Of a stretch of DNA of 64,000 bases, positions 9,053 through 17,084 are shown in pieces; positions within the stretch are counted from its first letter, which is position 1; each line of letters opens with the position of its first letter. Both the position numbers and the translations under genes were made by a program. Origin of the DNA: Hyphomicrobium sp. LHD-15 (lineage in GTDB: Bacteria; Pseudomonadota; Alphaproteobacteria; Rhizobiales; Hyphomicrobiaceae); assembly GCF_031157355.1 (NCBI RefSeq), contig NZ_JAVIFT010000001.1, forward strand, positions 992,001 to 1,056,000, read 5' to 3'. The notes beneath the pieces were generated by a model. It did not search any database. It was given only the letters and a program-made list of their open reading frames with translations, and was not told where the DNA came from.

Positions 9053-9175
9053 ATGGCAAAAGTCATTGCGTCGGCTGTGTTTGGCCTATTGGCCCTCACC
9101 GCCACGGCACAAGCGGCACAGGTTTGCTGCGATCTTCTGGTCTGCTGTGACGGCGGACCTTGCTGTGACGACTAA
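9053..9175 (+). CDS. 40-residue secreted peptide with three CCD motifs
   Basis: A tiny gene with a good ribosome binding site (GGAGA, 8 bases before the ATG). Residues 1-21 (MAKVIASAVFGLLALTATAQ and A) form a clear signal peptide with an AQA-type cleavage site. The predicted mature peptide is AQVCCDLLVCCDGGPCCDD, 19 residues with six Cys arranged as three CCD repeats. I know no named family with this layout. Vicinal cysteines with Asp suggest metal or metalloid binding, or a disulfide-rich peptide; this is inference. A strong terminator follows at 9211. Confidence 0.7.
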   Translation: MAKVIASAVFGLLALTATAQAAQVCCDLLVCCDGGPCCDD

Positions 9176-9210
9176 CCAGATGCCCAAATCGGGCACCTGA
9201 TTGGAAGGCG

Positions 9211-9246
9211 GCGCTCGCTCCCTAAAAAGGAGCGAGCGCTATTTCC
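9211..9246 (+). terminator. Hairpin terminator after the Cys-rich peptide genes
   Basis: A perfect 11-bp stem GCGCTCGCTCC (9211-9221) and GGAGCGAGCGC (9229-9239) with the loop ctaaaaa, followed by a short T-containing tail. It separates the Cys-rich gene pair from dnaX. Confidence 0.8.
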
Positions 9247-9368
9247 ATGGGACGGCCTGCGGGTACCCGCGCCTTGCTGATCGCCCGCTTTAAATCCTAA
9301 GATTGGCCTTGCTGTTCAGCCGTTCATGGCCGAAGTCATGGCGGACGTTGGAAATGATTGCGGGTTCA

Positions 9369-11255
9369 ATGGCCAAGAAGAAATCTGACAGTGACGTGAC
9401 AGCGGGCGGGGCCGAGGGATCGGCACCGGCGAAACCCTATGTCGTGCTGGCACGGAAATACCGGCCGCAGACGTTCGACGACCTGATCGGCCAGGAAACC
9501 ATGGTGCAGACGCTGCGCAACGCGTTCGCGTCTGGGCGCATCGCGCACGGCTTCATGCTGACCGGCGTGCGCGGCGTCGGCAAGACCACCACGGCGCGCA
9601 TCCTCGCGCGCGCCCTCAACTACGAAACCGATACGATCTCGGTGCCGACCATCGACATGCCAGGGCTCGGGCGGCACTGCCTCGAAATCATGGAAAGCCG
9701 CCATCCCGACGTGATCGAGATGGACGCCGCCTCCAACACCGGCGTCGACAACATCCGCGAGATCATCGAAAGCGCCCGCTACCGGCCGCTCTCCGCGCGC
9801 ACCAAGGTGTTCATCATCGACGAGGTTCACATGCTCTCCAAGGGCGCGTTCAACGCGCTTTTGAAGACCCTCGAAGAGCCGCCGGGGCATGTGAAGTTCA
9901 TTTTCGCGACGACGGAGATCCGCAAGGTGCCCGTCACCGTGCTGTCGCGCTGCCAGCGCTTCGACCTGAGGCGCGTCGACGTTCCGCGCCTCGCTCAGCA
10001 CCTCAAGAACATCGTCGCCAACGAAGGCGCGGCGGCCGACGACGACGCGCTGACGCTAATCTCGCGCGCGGCCGAAGGCTCGGTGCGCGATGCGCTTTCG
10101 ATCCTCGATCAGGCGATCTCGACGTCGTTCGCCCCCGAGACCGGCGGGGACAGCACCGTTACCGCGACTGCCGTCCGCGCGCTTCTGGGCCTTGCCGATC
10201 GCGGACGTATTTTCGATCTGCTCGAAACGCTCGCGGCCGGAGAGATCGCGTCCGCGCTCGGCGCGCTCGATGGGTTGCACAAGGACGGCGCGGAAGCGGC
10301 GCAAGTGCTTGCCGATCTCGCGGAAGCCGTTCACATCACCGCGCGCGTCAAGGCTGTTGGCCCCGATGCGGCCGGTGAAGCGCTCGCGCTCGAAGAAAAG
10401 CGTCGAGCGGCCACGCTCGGCGACAAGCTCTCGATGCCGCTGCTCGCGCGCCTCTGGCAGATGCTGCTCAAAGGGCTCGATGAAGCCGGAAAAGCGCCGA
10501 ACCCGTTGGCGGCAGCCGAAATGGTGCTGATCCGGATCGCGCATACCTCCGACCTGCCCCCGCCCGACGAGATCATTCGTGCGCTCGGCGGCGCGCCCGA
10601 GCGCCGGCGTAACGGCGCGGCCCCCGCCGAGGGAACAAGAGCGGGTGCAGGCGCCACAGCCGAAGCGACCGGCGACGCAGCCACCGCGCGCGCATCCCGC
10701 GCGCAACCCGCTTCCCCGGATTTCGACCTGGATCTGCTGCCGGAGGACGACCGGGACTTCGAGTTCCCGAGCGACGGCTCGATGATGGACGAGGACGGCG
10801 CCAGCGACGACGGCGACGGGGTTGCCGCGACGCTGGCCGGACAAGGCCCTTCGCTGCGGCCGCTCAACACGTTTGCCGATGTCGTCGGGCTGGCCGGCGA
10901 CCGGCGCGACGCCAAGCTCAAGGTGATGCTGGAAGAGCAGACGAGCCTCGTCAAATTCGACGGCGTGGCCGGCACCATCGACCTCTATCTGTTGCCGGCG
11001 GCTTCGCCGGACGTCGCCAACGACCTGCGCGAAAAGCTCAACAAATGGACCGGCCGCAGGTGGATTGTTGCCCTATCGAAAACACCCGGCGAAACGCCGA
11101 TCGGCCAGGTGCGGCGCGAGCGTGAGGCACAGGAGATCGCGGCCTTGAAGCGTCACCCCGCAGTCGCCGCCGTGCTCAATGCCTTTCCGGATGCGGAGGT
11201 CTCGCCCGTACGCCGCATCGCGCGCGATCGCGACGACGACAGCAAGGCGGGATGA
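9369..11255 (+). CDS. dnaX: DNA polymerase III subunit gamma/tau
   Basis: Clamp-loader ATPase of the replicative polymerase, 628 residues from the ATG at 9369 (MAKKKSDSDV), chosen over the upstream 9303 start because homology begins near residue 22 (KPYVVLARKYRPQTF). The Walker A motif is GVRGVGKT (residues 66-73), and Walker B with DEVH lies in VFIIDEVHMLSKGAF. The LSRCQRF sensor-1/arginine-finger region follows. The zinc module between Walker A and B keeps one Cys only (GLGRHCLEIM) instead of four, a loss seen in alphaproteobacterial DnaX. Residues about 420-500 are an acidic, low-complexity linker, and the C-terminus is the tau polymerase-binding part. It lies downstream of ffs. Confidence 0.97.
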   Translation: MAKKKSDSDVTAGGAEGSAPAKPYVVLARKYRPQTFDDLIGQETMVQTLRNAFASGRIAHGFMLTGVRGVGKTTTARILARALNYETDTISVPTIDMPGLGRHCLEIMESRHPDVIEMDAASNTGVDNIREIIESARYRPLSARTKVFIIDEVHMLSKGAFNALLKTLEEPPGHVKFIFATTEIRKVPVTVLSRCQRFDLRRVDVPRLAQHLKNIVANEGAAADDDALTLISRAAEGSVRDALSILDQAISTSFAPETGGDSTVTATAVRALLGLADRGRIFDLLETLAAGEIASALGALDGLHKDGAEAAQVLADLAEAVHITARVKAVGPDAAGEALALEEKRRAATLGDKLSMPLLARLWQMLLKGLDEAGKAPNPLAAAEMVLIRIAHTSDLPPPDEIIRALGGAPERRRNGAAPAEGTRAGAGATAEATGDAATARASRAQPASPDFDLDLLPEDDRDFEFPSDGSMMDEDGASDDGDGVAATLAGQGPSLRPLNTFADVVGLAGDRRDAKLKVMLEEQTSLVKFDGVAGTIDLYLLPAASPDVANDLREKLNKWTGRRWIVALSKTPGETPIGQVRREREAQEIAALKRHPAVAAVLNAFPDAEVSPVRRIARDRDDDSKAG

Positions 11256-11302
11256 CGACCGCACCATAGGAAGGGCAGCGCCGAGGCGTCACGCCCTCAA
11301 CA

Positions 11303-11333
11303 AACGGCCGCCGGAAACTTTCGGGCGGCCGTT
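11303..11333. terminator. Bidirectional hairpin between dnaX and a convergent gene
   Basis: Stem AACGGCCGCC (11303-11312) and GGCGGCCGTT (11324-11333), a perfect 10-bp pairing with an 11-base loop. It sits between the dnaX stop and the end of the minus-strand gene at 11355, so it can serve both convergent transcripts. Confidence 0.75.
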
Positions 11334-11354
11334 CGTCATTTCAGGCCTGTTTCT

Positions 11355-11801
11355 TCAAAGGACATTGAAGCGATTTTCGAGCGGCTTTCCATCCGGCCAG
11401 AATGCCGTGTCCTTACCCTTGTCCAGTTTCTTGTCGCCATCCACGTCCCGGTAAAGAGATCCCCAGAGTGTCATTCCGCTTTTGAGTTCTTTTCCGATAT
11501 CGACACTGACATTGCGATGATCGCCGGCCGCAAGCGGAACGTATCCCAGTACGTCGCCGGTCACCTTGCCGTCGGCATCACTGCCATACACGGCGACATA
11601 GCCATCGAACGGTAGATATACGTAGCTAAAGCTCACCGCCTTGCCCGCATTTCGCTGATCAAAAACGATCAGCGATGGATCGGTGTGCGCCGGTCCCGCG
11701 TCACGGGCTTGAGGCGCTTCGGGTGCAGCAAATGCTTTCATGGCGAACAGAGGGGCCACCAGGAGCGCCACTGCGCCGAGGCGAAAGCGATAACTTGTCA
11801 T
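11355..11801 (-). CDS. Secreted protein of the DUF7282-like type
   Basis: 148 residues with a signal peptide (residues 1-25, ending MKAFA). The mature domain (about 40-148) reads as a small beta-sandwich: SLIVFDQRNAGKAVSFSYVY, DGYVAVYGSDADGKVTGDVLG, then LWGSLYRDVDGDKKLDKGKD and a final PDGKPLENRF. This resembles the DUF7282 group of extracellular beta domains with a GYVAVY core. The segment DVDGDKKLDKGKD looks like a calcium-binding loop. No function is known to me. It is convergent with dnaX and divergent from the 12202 gene. Confidence 0.6.
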   Translation of the reverse strand: MTSYRFRLGAVALLVAPLFAMKAFAAPEAPQARDAGPAHTDPSLIVFDQRNAGKAVSFSYVYLPFDGYVAVYGSDADGKVTGDVLGYVPLAAGDHRNVSVDIGKELKSGMTLWGSLYRDVDGDKKLDKGKDTAFWPDGKPLENRFNVL

Positions 11802-12201
11802 GAGCGTTTCCTCTCCGGTTTGACGCCGATGCCATTTCGGCGTTCCTGCGAGATCAACGCGCGCGCGAGCCTATCGCTCCTTCACGTCGGATAACTTCAA
11901 TTTCAGGCGAATTGAATTTTCAGCGAAAGCAAATTGCGCCATTCGCGCCGTCTAAGGAAATGATCCTACGAAGTTTCGCGTAGCTCAATGACGGCTCGCG
12001 CCGGCGCTTTCGATAGACGCATCATGCGTTCTTGAAAACCAGACAAGACAAGGTAGGCGTCCCGCGCGCCAGCCTCGCATCCGGGAATTCCTCCCGATTT
12101 TAGGATACGGGAAGCGCTCCTCTCCCCGGGCATATAAAGCAATGTTATAGCGTCTCTACTCGCCCGCGCTTCGACCGGGCGAACTGTTCAGGGAGAACGC
12201 A
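11802..12201. promoter_or_regulatory. 400-bp divergent promoter region between two secreted-protein genes
   Basis: No gene is visible. An inverted repeat TTCAATT (11896-11902) and AATTGAA (11910-11916) with a 7-base spacer lies about 95 bases upstream of the minus-strand gene and is a candidate operator. AT-richer sequence with catataaagcaatgttatag (near 12129-12150) precedes the plus-strand gene and is the best place for its -10 region; this is a weak inference. Confidence 0.35.
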
Positions 12202-12468
12202 ATGCGCCTACACGCACTTACGGCCGCCACGCTTCTGCTGGCCGCCAGCCCGGCTCTCGCCGCCTCGGAGGGCAAATTCTCGAAAGCTACCGTCGACGGG
12301 ATCACCAAGTCGCTCGAGGCTGACGGCTGCAAGCTCGGCGAAATCCATTCGGGAGACGGCCGCTACGACGTTTCGGGCGCTCAATGCGCGGACGGGATCT
12401 ACACGGTCTCGGTCGATACCAACTTCAAGATCATCGAAAAGAAGAAAAAGCCGGAGCCGCCGAAATAG
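12202..12468 (+). CDS. Small secreted PepSY-like protein
   Basis: 88 residues with a signal peptide (MRLHALTAATLLLAASPALA) and a compact mature domain: VDGITKSLEADGCKLGEI, then GRYDVSGAQCADGIYTVSVD, ending in a Lys-rich FKIIEKKKKPEPPK tail. The helix, two-strand pattern with DGxYxVxVDxxFKI is that of short PepSY-like periplasmic proteins. Two Cys (near residues 51 and 68) could form a disulfide. It has a consensus site (CAGGGAGAA) before the ATG and is followed by its own terminator. Confidence 0.6.
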   Translation: MRLHALTAATLLLAASPALAASEGKFSKATVDGITKSLEADGCKLGEIHSGDGRYDVSGAQCADGIYTVSVDTNFKIIEKKKKPEPPK

Positions 12469-12490
12469 CGCCCACGGCGACAAGCAACTT

Positions 12491-12522
12491 CGGGCCGGGC
12501 GAAAGCTCGGCCTTCTTTTTTT
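12491..12522 (+). terminator. Intrinsic terminator with GAAA loop and T-tract
   Basis: Stem GGCCGGGC (12493-12500), loop gaaa, GCTCGGCC (12505-12512) with one G-U pair, followed by ttcttttttt. A classic Rho-independent terminator for the PepSY-like gene. Confidence 0.85.
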
Positions 12523-12563
12523 GTCGGCACGCCCCATCTCCGGCGAAGAATAAGGAGTGGCGT

Positions 12564-12926
12564 GTGACCGATCCCTTAAATCTCCATCGCTTCGTTGAAG
12601 CTCAATCGCTCGTCTATGAAACCGTGCTCGACCAGCTTCGCGCCGGGCGCAAGACGACGCACTGGATCTGGTTCATCTTCCCTCAGGAAAAGGGCCTCGG
12701 CAGCAGCGCGATGTCCGAGCGCTACGCCATCTCCTCGCTCGACGAGGCGCGGGCCTATATGGCTCACCCCATTCTCGGCCCGCGGCTCAAGGAATGCGTG
12801 GACCTCGTCATGTCTCACCAGGACATCCCGCTGGAGCAGATGCTCGGCGGTCTCGACGCCATGAAGTTCCTGTCGTGCATCGAGCTCTTCTGCAACGCGT
12901 GCGGCGACGACTGGCTGCGGCGATGA
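12564..12926 (+). CDS. DUF1810 family protein, shortened at the C-terminus
   Basis: 120 residues from the GTG at 12564, supported by AAGGAG about 8 bases upstream. The family signature is clear: HWIWFIFPQEKGLGSSAMS, ERYAISSLDEARAYMAHPIL and GPRLKECVDLVM, then LGGLDAMKFLSCIELF. DUF1810 proteins usually run about 140-150 residues with a conserved tail after the LF motif; here the frame stops soon after at CGDDWLRR. The tail is therefore missing or replaced, either a true short form or a 3' mutation. Function of the family is unknown. Confidence 0.75.
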   Translation: MTDPLNLHRFVEAQSLVYETVLDQLRAGRKTTHWIWFIFPQEKGLGSSAMSERYAISSLDEARAYMAHPILGPRLKECVDLVMSHQDIPLEQMLGGLDAMKFLSCIELFCNACGDDWLRR

Positions 12927-13045
12927 AGCGAAAACCGGCATTCGGCACCCGGCATGCGGCAATCGAGGGGTGGCGTTGGGTCGCCGTCTCTGCCACTCCT
13001 AATGCCGCGTGCTAACTGCCTATTGCCTAACGAAAAGGAGATCCG

Positions 13046-13366
13046 ATGAAAGACCTGATGGGTATGATGAAACAGGTCAAGGACATGCAGGACCGCATGC
13101 AGCGCCTGCAGGAGGAGCTTGCCGCCATAGAAGTGGAAGGCGCGGCGGGCGGTGGCCTCGTCTCGGTCACGCTCAGCGGAAAAGGCGACCTCAAGCGCGT
13201 CCGGATCGACCCCTCGCTTCTGAAGCCGGAAGAGGCCGAGATCGTCGAGGACCTGATCGTCGCGGCGTCTTCGGACGCCAAATCAAAGGTCGAAGCGCGC
13301 CTCCAGGAAAAGATGAGCGAAGTGACCGGCGGGCTTCCGCTGCCGCCCGGCATGAAGCTTTTTTGA
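13046..13366 (+). CDS. ebfC: Nucleoid-associated protein, YbaB/EbfC family
   Basis: 106 residues with the typical helix-strand-helix layout: N-terminal amphipathic helix MKDLMGMMKQVKDMQDRMQR, the central GGGLVSVTLSGKGDLKRVRI sheet, and a C-terminal GGLPLPPGMKLF tail that is diagnostic for the family. Members are dimeric tweezers that bind DNA. The gene has a strong AAAAGGAG site. In many bacteria it is followed by recR in a dnaX-ebfC-recR unit; here several small genes separate dnaX from ebfC and recR does not follow. Confidence 0.95.
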   Translation: MKDLMGMMKQVKDMQDRMQRLQEELAAIEVEGAAGGGLVSVTLSGKGDLKRVRIDPSLLKPEEAEIVEDLIVAASSDAKSKVEARLQEKMSEVTGGLPLPPGMKLF

Positions 13367-13542
13367 CGTTTTCTCCTTCCAAGGCGCCCCGCGGGAGAAA
13401 AAAACTTCGCCCCAAAGGTCACGAAAGGCCTTTGAGCTGTTGAATTCCGCGGGGTTCTGCCCTATCTGCGCACGCTTGCTCAAAGTGCGGGTGCACGCGA
13501 GCTGTCTTTGTTTGGTCTCTCATGCAGGAAGGGAGCTTCGCC

Positions 13543-14757
13543 TTGGACAGCGTTCTCATCATCGGTGCCGGTGCGGCAGGTTCGGTCACGGCGCAGAAGG
13601 CCGCGATGAACCGCGACGTCTTCAAGAAGGTGCACCTCGCCTCGCGGCGCCTCGAAAGCTGCGAGAAAGTCGCCAAGCTCTGCGTCACGCCGATCGAGAT
13701 TTCTCAGGTCGATGCCGACAACGTCGACGAGGTCGTCGCGCTGATCGAGCGCGTGAAGCCGGATCTCCTGATCAACATGGCACTTCCCTACCAGGATCTG
13801 CCGATCATGGACGCGTGCCTCAAGACCGGCGTCCACTACATGGACACCGCGAACTACGAACCGCGCGACGTCGCTAAGTTCGAGTACTCCTGGCAATGGA
13901 AGTACCAGGACAAGTATGCCGACAAGGGCATCATGGCTGTGCTCGGCTGCGGGTTCGACCCCGGCGTTTCGAACATCTTCTGCGCCTATGCGCAGGAGCA
14001 CCTGTTCGACACGATCGATACCATCGACATTATTGATTGCAACGACGGCAGCCACGGCAAGTCGTTCGCCACCAACTTCAATCCGGAGATCAATCTCCGC
14101 GAGGTGACGCAGCGCGGTAAATACTGGAAGGACGGCAAGTGGATCGACATCGATCCGCTGACGATCTCCTGCATGATCGACTATCCGGAAGTCGGCCCGC
14201 GCAAGAGCTACCTCATCTATCACGAGGAGGAGGAAAGCCTCGTCCAGAACATCAAGGGTCTGAAGCAGATCCGCTTCTGGATGACGTTCTCCGACAACTA
14301 CATCAAGCACCTCGACGTGCTGCAGAGCGTGGGCATGACGCGCATCGACCCGGTGATGTACAAGGGCACGCCGGTGATCCCGATGGAATTCCTGAAGGAG
14401 CTGCTGCCGCCGCCGTCGTCGCTTGGCGAGAACTACACCGGGCGCACGTCGATCGGCTGCATCATTGACGGCACCAAGGACGGCAAGCGCAAGACGGTGC
14501 TGATCTATAACGTCTGCGACCATGCCCAGTGCTACAAGGAAACCAAGGCGCAGGCCGTCTCCTACACGACGGGCGTGCCACCGGTCGTCGGTGCGATCCA
14601 GATGTTCCAGGGCGCGTGGGCTGGCCGCGGCGTGTTCAACGTGGAACAGCTTCCCTCGAAGCCGTTCCTCGACGAGCTCGGCAAGCAGGGCCTGCCGTGG
14701 CACATCCTCGACATCACGCCGGCCGACCAGGCCGAGCTGTTCGCGGTCAAGACCTGA
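13543..14757 (+). CDS. Carboxyspermidine/saccharopine dehydrogenase family enzyme
   Basis: 404 residues with an N-terminal Rossmann motif (VLIIGAGAAGSVTAQ) and the saccharopine-dehydrogenase-like C-terminal domain. Characteristic stretches are INMALPYQDLPIMDACLKTG, HYMDTANYEPRD and VLGCGFDPGVSNIF. It matches the carboxy(nor)spermidine dehydrogenase group, which reductively joins aspartate semialdehyde to putrescine or diaminopropane with NADPH. A carboxynorspermidine decarboxylase gene lies 3 kb downstream (17704), which supports a polyamine role over lysine metabolism. I prefer the TTG at 13543, which has GGAAGGGAG 8 bases upstream and places the Rossmann loop at the usual distance; an ATG at 13522 is possible but lacks a site. 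Confidence 0.88.
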   Translation: MDSVLIIGAGAAGSVTAQKAAMNRDVFKKVHLASRRLESCEKVAKLCVTPIEISQVDADNVDEVVALIERVKPDLLINMALPYQDLPIMDACLKTGVHYMDTANYEPRDVAKFEYSWQWKYQDKYADKGIMAVLGCGFDPGVSNIFCAYAQEHLFDTIDTIDIIDCNDGSHGKSFATNFNPEINLREVTQRGKYWKDGKWIDIDPLTISCMIDYPEVGPRKSYLIYHEEEESLVQNIKGLKQIRFWMTFSDNYIKHLDVLQSVGMTRIDPVMYKGTPVIPMEFLKELLPPPSSLGENYTGRTSIGCIIDGTKDGKRKTVLIYNVCDHAQCYKETKAQAVSYTTGVPPVVGAIQMFQGAWAGRGVFNVEQLPSKPFLDELGKQGLPWHILDITPADQAELFAVKT

Positions 14758-14786
14758 TCCGCGCGCTTCGCTTCTGCAATATGTGA

Positions 14787-14813
14787 TGGGCGGCTTCGGC
14801 CGCCCATTTTTTT
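14787..14813 (+). terminator. Intrinsic terminator with UUCG loop
   Basis: TGGGCGGC (14787-14794), ttcg, GCCGCCCA (14799-14806), then seven T. An ideal Rho-independent terminator 30 bases after the dehydrogenase stop codon, so the dehydrogenase is not co-transcribed with the following genes. Confidence 0.95.
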
Positions 14814-14897
14814 GTTTCCTTCCAGCCGCTTTCCCCTTCAGATAACGGAGAATTTGGCGCGCGAGAAAGCGCGACCGAACGGCGGGGGACACTTCTG

Positions 14898-16238
14898 ATG
14901 CAAGAGACCGTGCAGGCCTACTTGGCGGCGGGGACGGACGCGAACGCGGCACCTGTCATCGTGACCGTGCACGGCACCAACGACGCCCATGCCGACGACG
15001 AGGGCACGCGCTGGTGGCAACGCGGCTCGAAGTTCACCCAGCACCTGGTCGACAGCCTTGCGGCGCGCGGGCTGCCGCGGGCGGAAATCCTGCCGCTGCA
15101 CTGGTCCGGCCAGAACTCCGACTTCGACCGCCTCAAAGGTGCCGCCGATCTCGCGCGGACATTGCGCCGCCTCGATCGCGACGGGCGTCCGCACGCCGTG
15201 ATCGCGCATAGTCATGGCGGCAACGTCACCGTCGAAGGGCTGACGCTGGCGGGGCGCTCGCCGCATCGCGGCGGGATCATTTCGTTCGGCACGCCCTTCT
15301 TCACGCGGCGTCTCAAGACGGTACCGATGCTGATTGCGCTGTTTCAGCTCGTGCTCGGCCTCGTCATTCCGCCGATCATGCTGTGGTATCTGGCCGAGAT
15401 CCTCCCGTCCGATAGCAACAAGAAGGTGGAAGGCGTGCTGCTGTTCGGAGGGCTCGCCGCACTCGGGCTCTGGAGCCTCGTCCGCGGGGCGCGCCGGCTT
15501 TTGCAGCGGCAATTTGCGACCCGCTTGTTCGCCCGCTCGCTCGCGCCTTCGCAATGGCTGGTCGTTCACAGCCCGCGCGACGAGGCGATGCAGCTTCTGG
15601 AGACAGCCGCGCAGATCTCGCCGCAATACGTCAAGACCAGCTCGGCGATGCGGTCGCTCACGGCGTTCGCGTCGCTTGCCGGCGTCGTGGCCACGACCGG
15701 TCTGTTCATCTGGTTCGGCGGCCACTTCCTCAATCCCATCGTCGAGAAGATTTCGGCCGGCGAGTTCGGGCTCGGCACGGCTGCCGATTTGACCTTCCTG
15801 TTGCTCGTTCCGATCGTTTACGGCGCGGTGTTCTTCGCGATCTGGCTGATCGCGCGGGCGGGCGGCGCTTGGCTCTATGCCAAGATGCTGACGAACGCCA
15901 TTCACGGCGGCGTGCTGGGCGCGGCCTTCGGCGGAGACGGACCGTTCAAACTTGTCGGCATTACGCGGCTCCCGCCCTACCTCGTTAAGGCAAAAGAGGA
16001 GCGCCTCGAAGCGCTCGACCTCGGCGGCATCGACGATGCGGCGTTGTTCGTCGCGGCGCAGAACCTTTACAACAGCGTCGTTGCCAACGACGGACCGGAA
16101 GGCGGCATTGCCAATCCCGACGTCATGTGGAAACGCCTGTCCGATGCGCTCTACCACAACGCGTATATGCGCGACGACGGGGTGATCGCGACGGTTGCGG
16201 ATCACCTCGCGGGGAGCTGGCGCAAGCCGGGGAAGTAA
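14898..16238 (+). CDS. Membrane-anchored alpha/beta hydrolase
   Basis: 446 residues. The N-terminal domain (about 1-150) has an alpha/beta-hydrolase core: VIVTVHGTND (oxyanion region) and the nucleophile elbow IAHSHGGNVT with Ser105, then ISFGTPFF. Two hydrophobic hairpins follow (about 145-190 and 250-330), including LIALFQLVLGLVIPPIMLWY and LTFLLLVPIVYGAVFFAIW, placing the protein in the inner membrane. The C-terminal 100 residues are soluble. It resembles lipase or esterase-like proteins of unknown substrate; no closer assignment is possible. Confidence 0.7.
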   Translation: MQETVQAYLAAGTDANAAPVIVTVHGTNDAHADDEGTRWWQRGSKFTQHLVDSLAARGLPRAEILPLHWSGQNSDFDRLKGAADLARTLRRLDRDGRPHAVIAHSHGGNVTVEGLTLAGRSPHRGGIISFGTPFFTRRLKTVPMLIALFQLVLGLVIPPIMLWYLAEILPSDSNKKVEGVLLFGGLAALGLWSLVRGARRLLQRQFATRLFARSLAPSQWLVVHSPRDEAMQLLETAAQISPQYVKTSSAMRSLTAFASLAGVVATTGLFIWFGGHFLNPIVEKISAGEFGLGTAADLTFLLLVPIVYGAVFFAIWLIARAGGAWLYAKMLTNAIHGGVLGAAFGGDGPFKLVGITRLPPYLVKAKEERLEALDLGGIDDAALFVAAQNLYNSVVANDGPEGGIANPDVMWKRLSDALYHNAYMRDDGVIATVADHLAGSWRKPGK

Positions 16239-16572
16239 CCAGCGCTCAGCGTTTGCTACGTGCGATTGACGCGCGACCGATTCAGAATTTTTCGCTCGCA
16301 TCTGGAATAAAATTCGCAACTAAAAAATCAGCCATTCAGAGCGAATGTGGCGCGGTGCGTCCCATTTGAATCACAGAATCACAACATGGTTTGCCTCGTG
16401 ATTTGAACCGCACCGCCTCGAACGGTCATGGAACCAGATCGGGCGGCCCAAATTTATACTCGCACGCATTTTCAAAGGTGAACCTGATTCACCGGCCGTT
16501 CGTGCCCGCAAGGGGGCAGAGAAGCGGCCGCGCCAGCTTCGCCGGAAAATGCCCAGCAACGGGGGACCAACC
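16239..16572. other. 334-bp gap with an imperfect long hairpin (16352-16416)
   Basis: No gene is visible. Within it, GCGGTGCG (16352-16359) pairs with CGCACCGC (16409-16416), and inside that GAATCAC (16368-16374) pairs with GTGATTT (16398-16404), leaving asymmetric internal loops and a 23-base apical loop. The two helices nest properly, so a folded RNA or an operator-like cruciform is possible. It lies about 155 bases upstream of the next coding start. Confidence 0.4.
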
Positions 16573-16962
16573 ATGGCTCAACTTTCTCAGAAACTCGCGG
16601 AAATGCACCGCAGGCTGGCGGAGAACGCCCAGGAGGAGCAGGCGCTCGTCCGCGCGCTCAACTCCGCGCTCAATCACGTCGACGAGAAGCTGTTGACGGA
16701 GATCCGGCACGTCACGCAGCAGCATGAGGCCCGCCGCTCGGTGATCATGAACGAACTGCAGCTGCTCGCGACGCGCCTGTGCGCCTTCCCCGCCTTGCAG
16801 CATCAGGGCGAAGCTGTGGCGGCGATCGAGGACGAGAATTACACGCCGCCGCAGAACGGAAGCCGCAACGGGGCGACGCACGCACCCGGCAACTGGCGGA
16901 TCGCTGCCCAGAACATCCAGGACGACCTGGACTTCTTCAGCGACCACCCTCAGCCCAACTGA
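16573..16962 (+). CDS. Coiled-coil protein of unknown function
   Basis: 129 residues from the ATG at 16573, which has GGGGGA 5 to 10 bases upstream; an in-frame ATG at 16549 is less likely. The first 75 residues are an extended amphipathic helix (MAQLSQKLAEMHRRLAENAQ, then EEQALVRALNSALNHVDEKL) with heptad spacing, so dimerisation is likely. The C-terminal part is Asn/Gly-rich (YTPPQNGSRNGATHAPGNW) and ends with an acidic DDLDFFSDH. No signal peptide and no recognised domain. Confidence 0.6.
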   Translation: MAQLSQKLAEMHRRLAENAQEEQALVRALNSALNHVDEKLLTEIRHVTQQHEARRSVIMNELQLLATRLCAFPALQHQGEAVAAIEDENYTPPQNGSRNGATHAPGNWRIAAQNIQDDLDFFSDHPQPN

Positions 16963-17084
16963 GGCTCGAGCCCCTGGTCGCCGGCTCGCATACCCGGTGC
17001 GACCGGAGCCAGGCCCGGGGATTTCATTTGTTCGACGCGTTGCCTATGCTGCCCCCCGGCTAACTCACACGGCGCGGGGGGCGC

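Noticed and set aside
13480-14952. A 490-codon minus-strand frame over the carboxyspermidine dehydrogenase
   Set aside because: It crosses the strong terminator at 14787-14813 and is antisense to a gene with a clear Rossmann motif.
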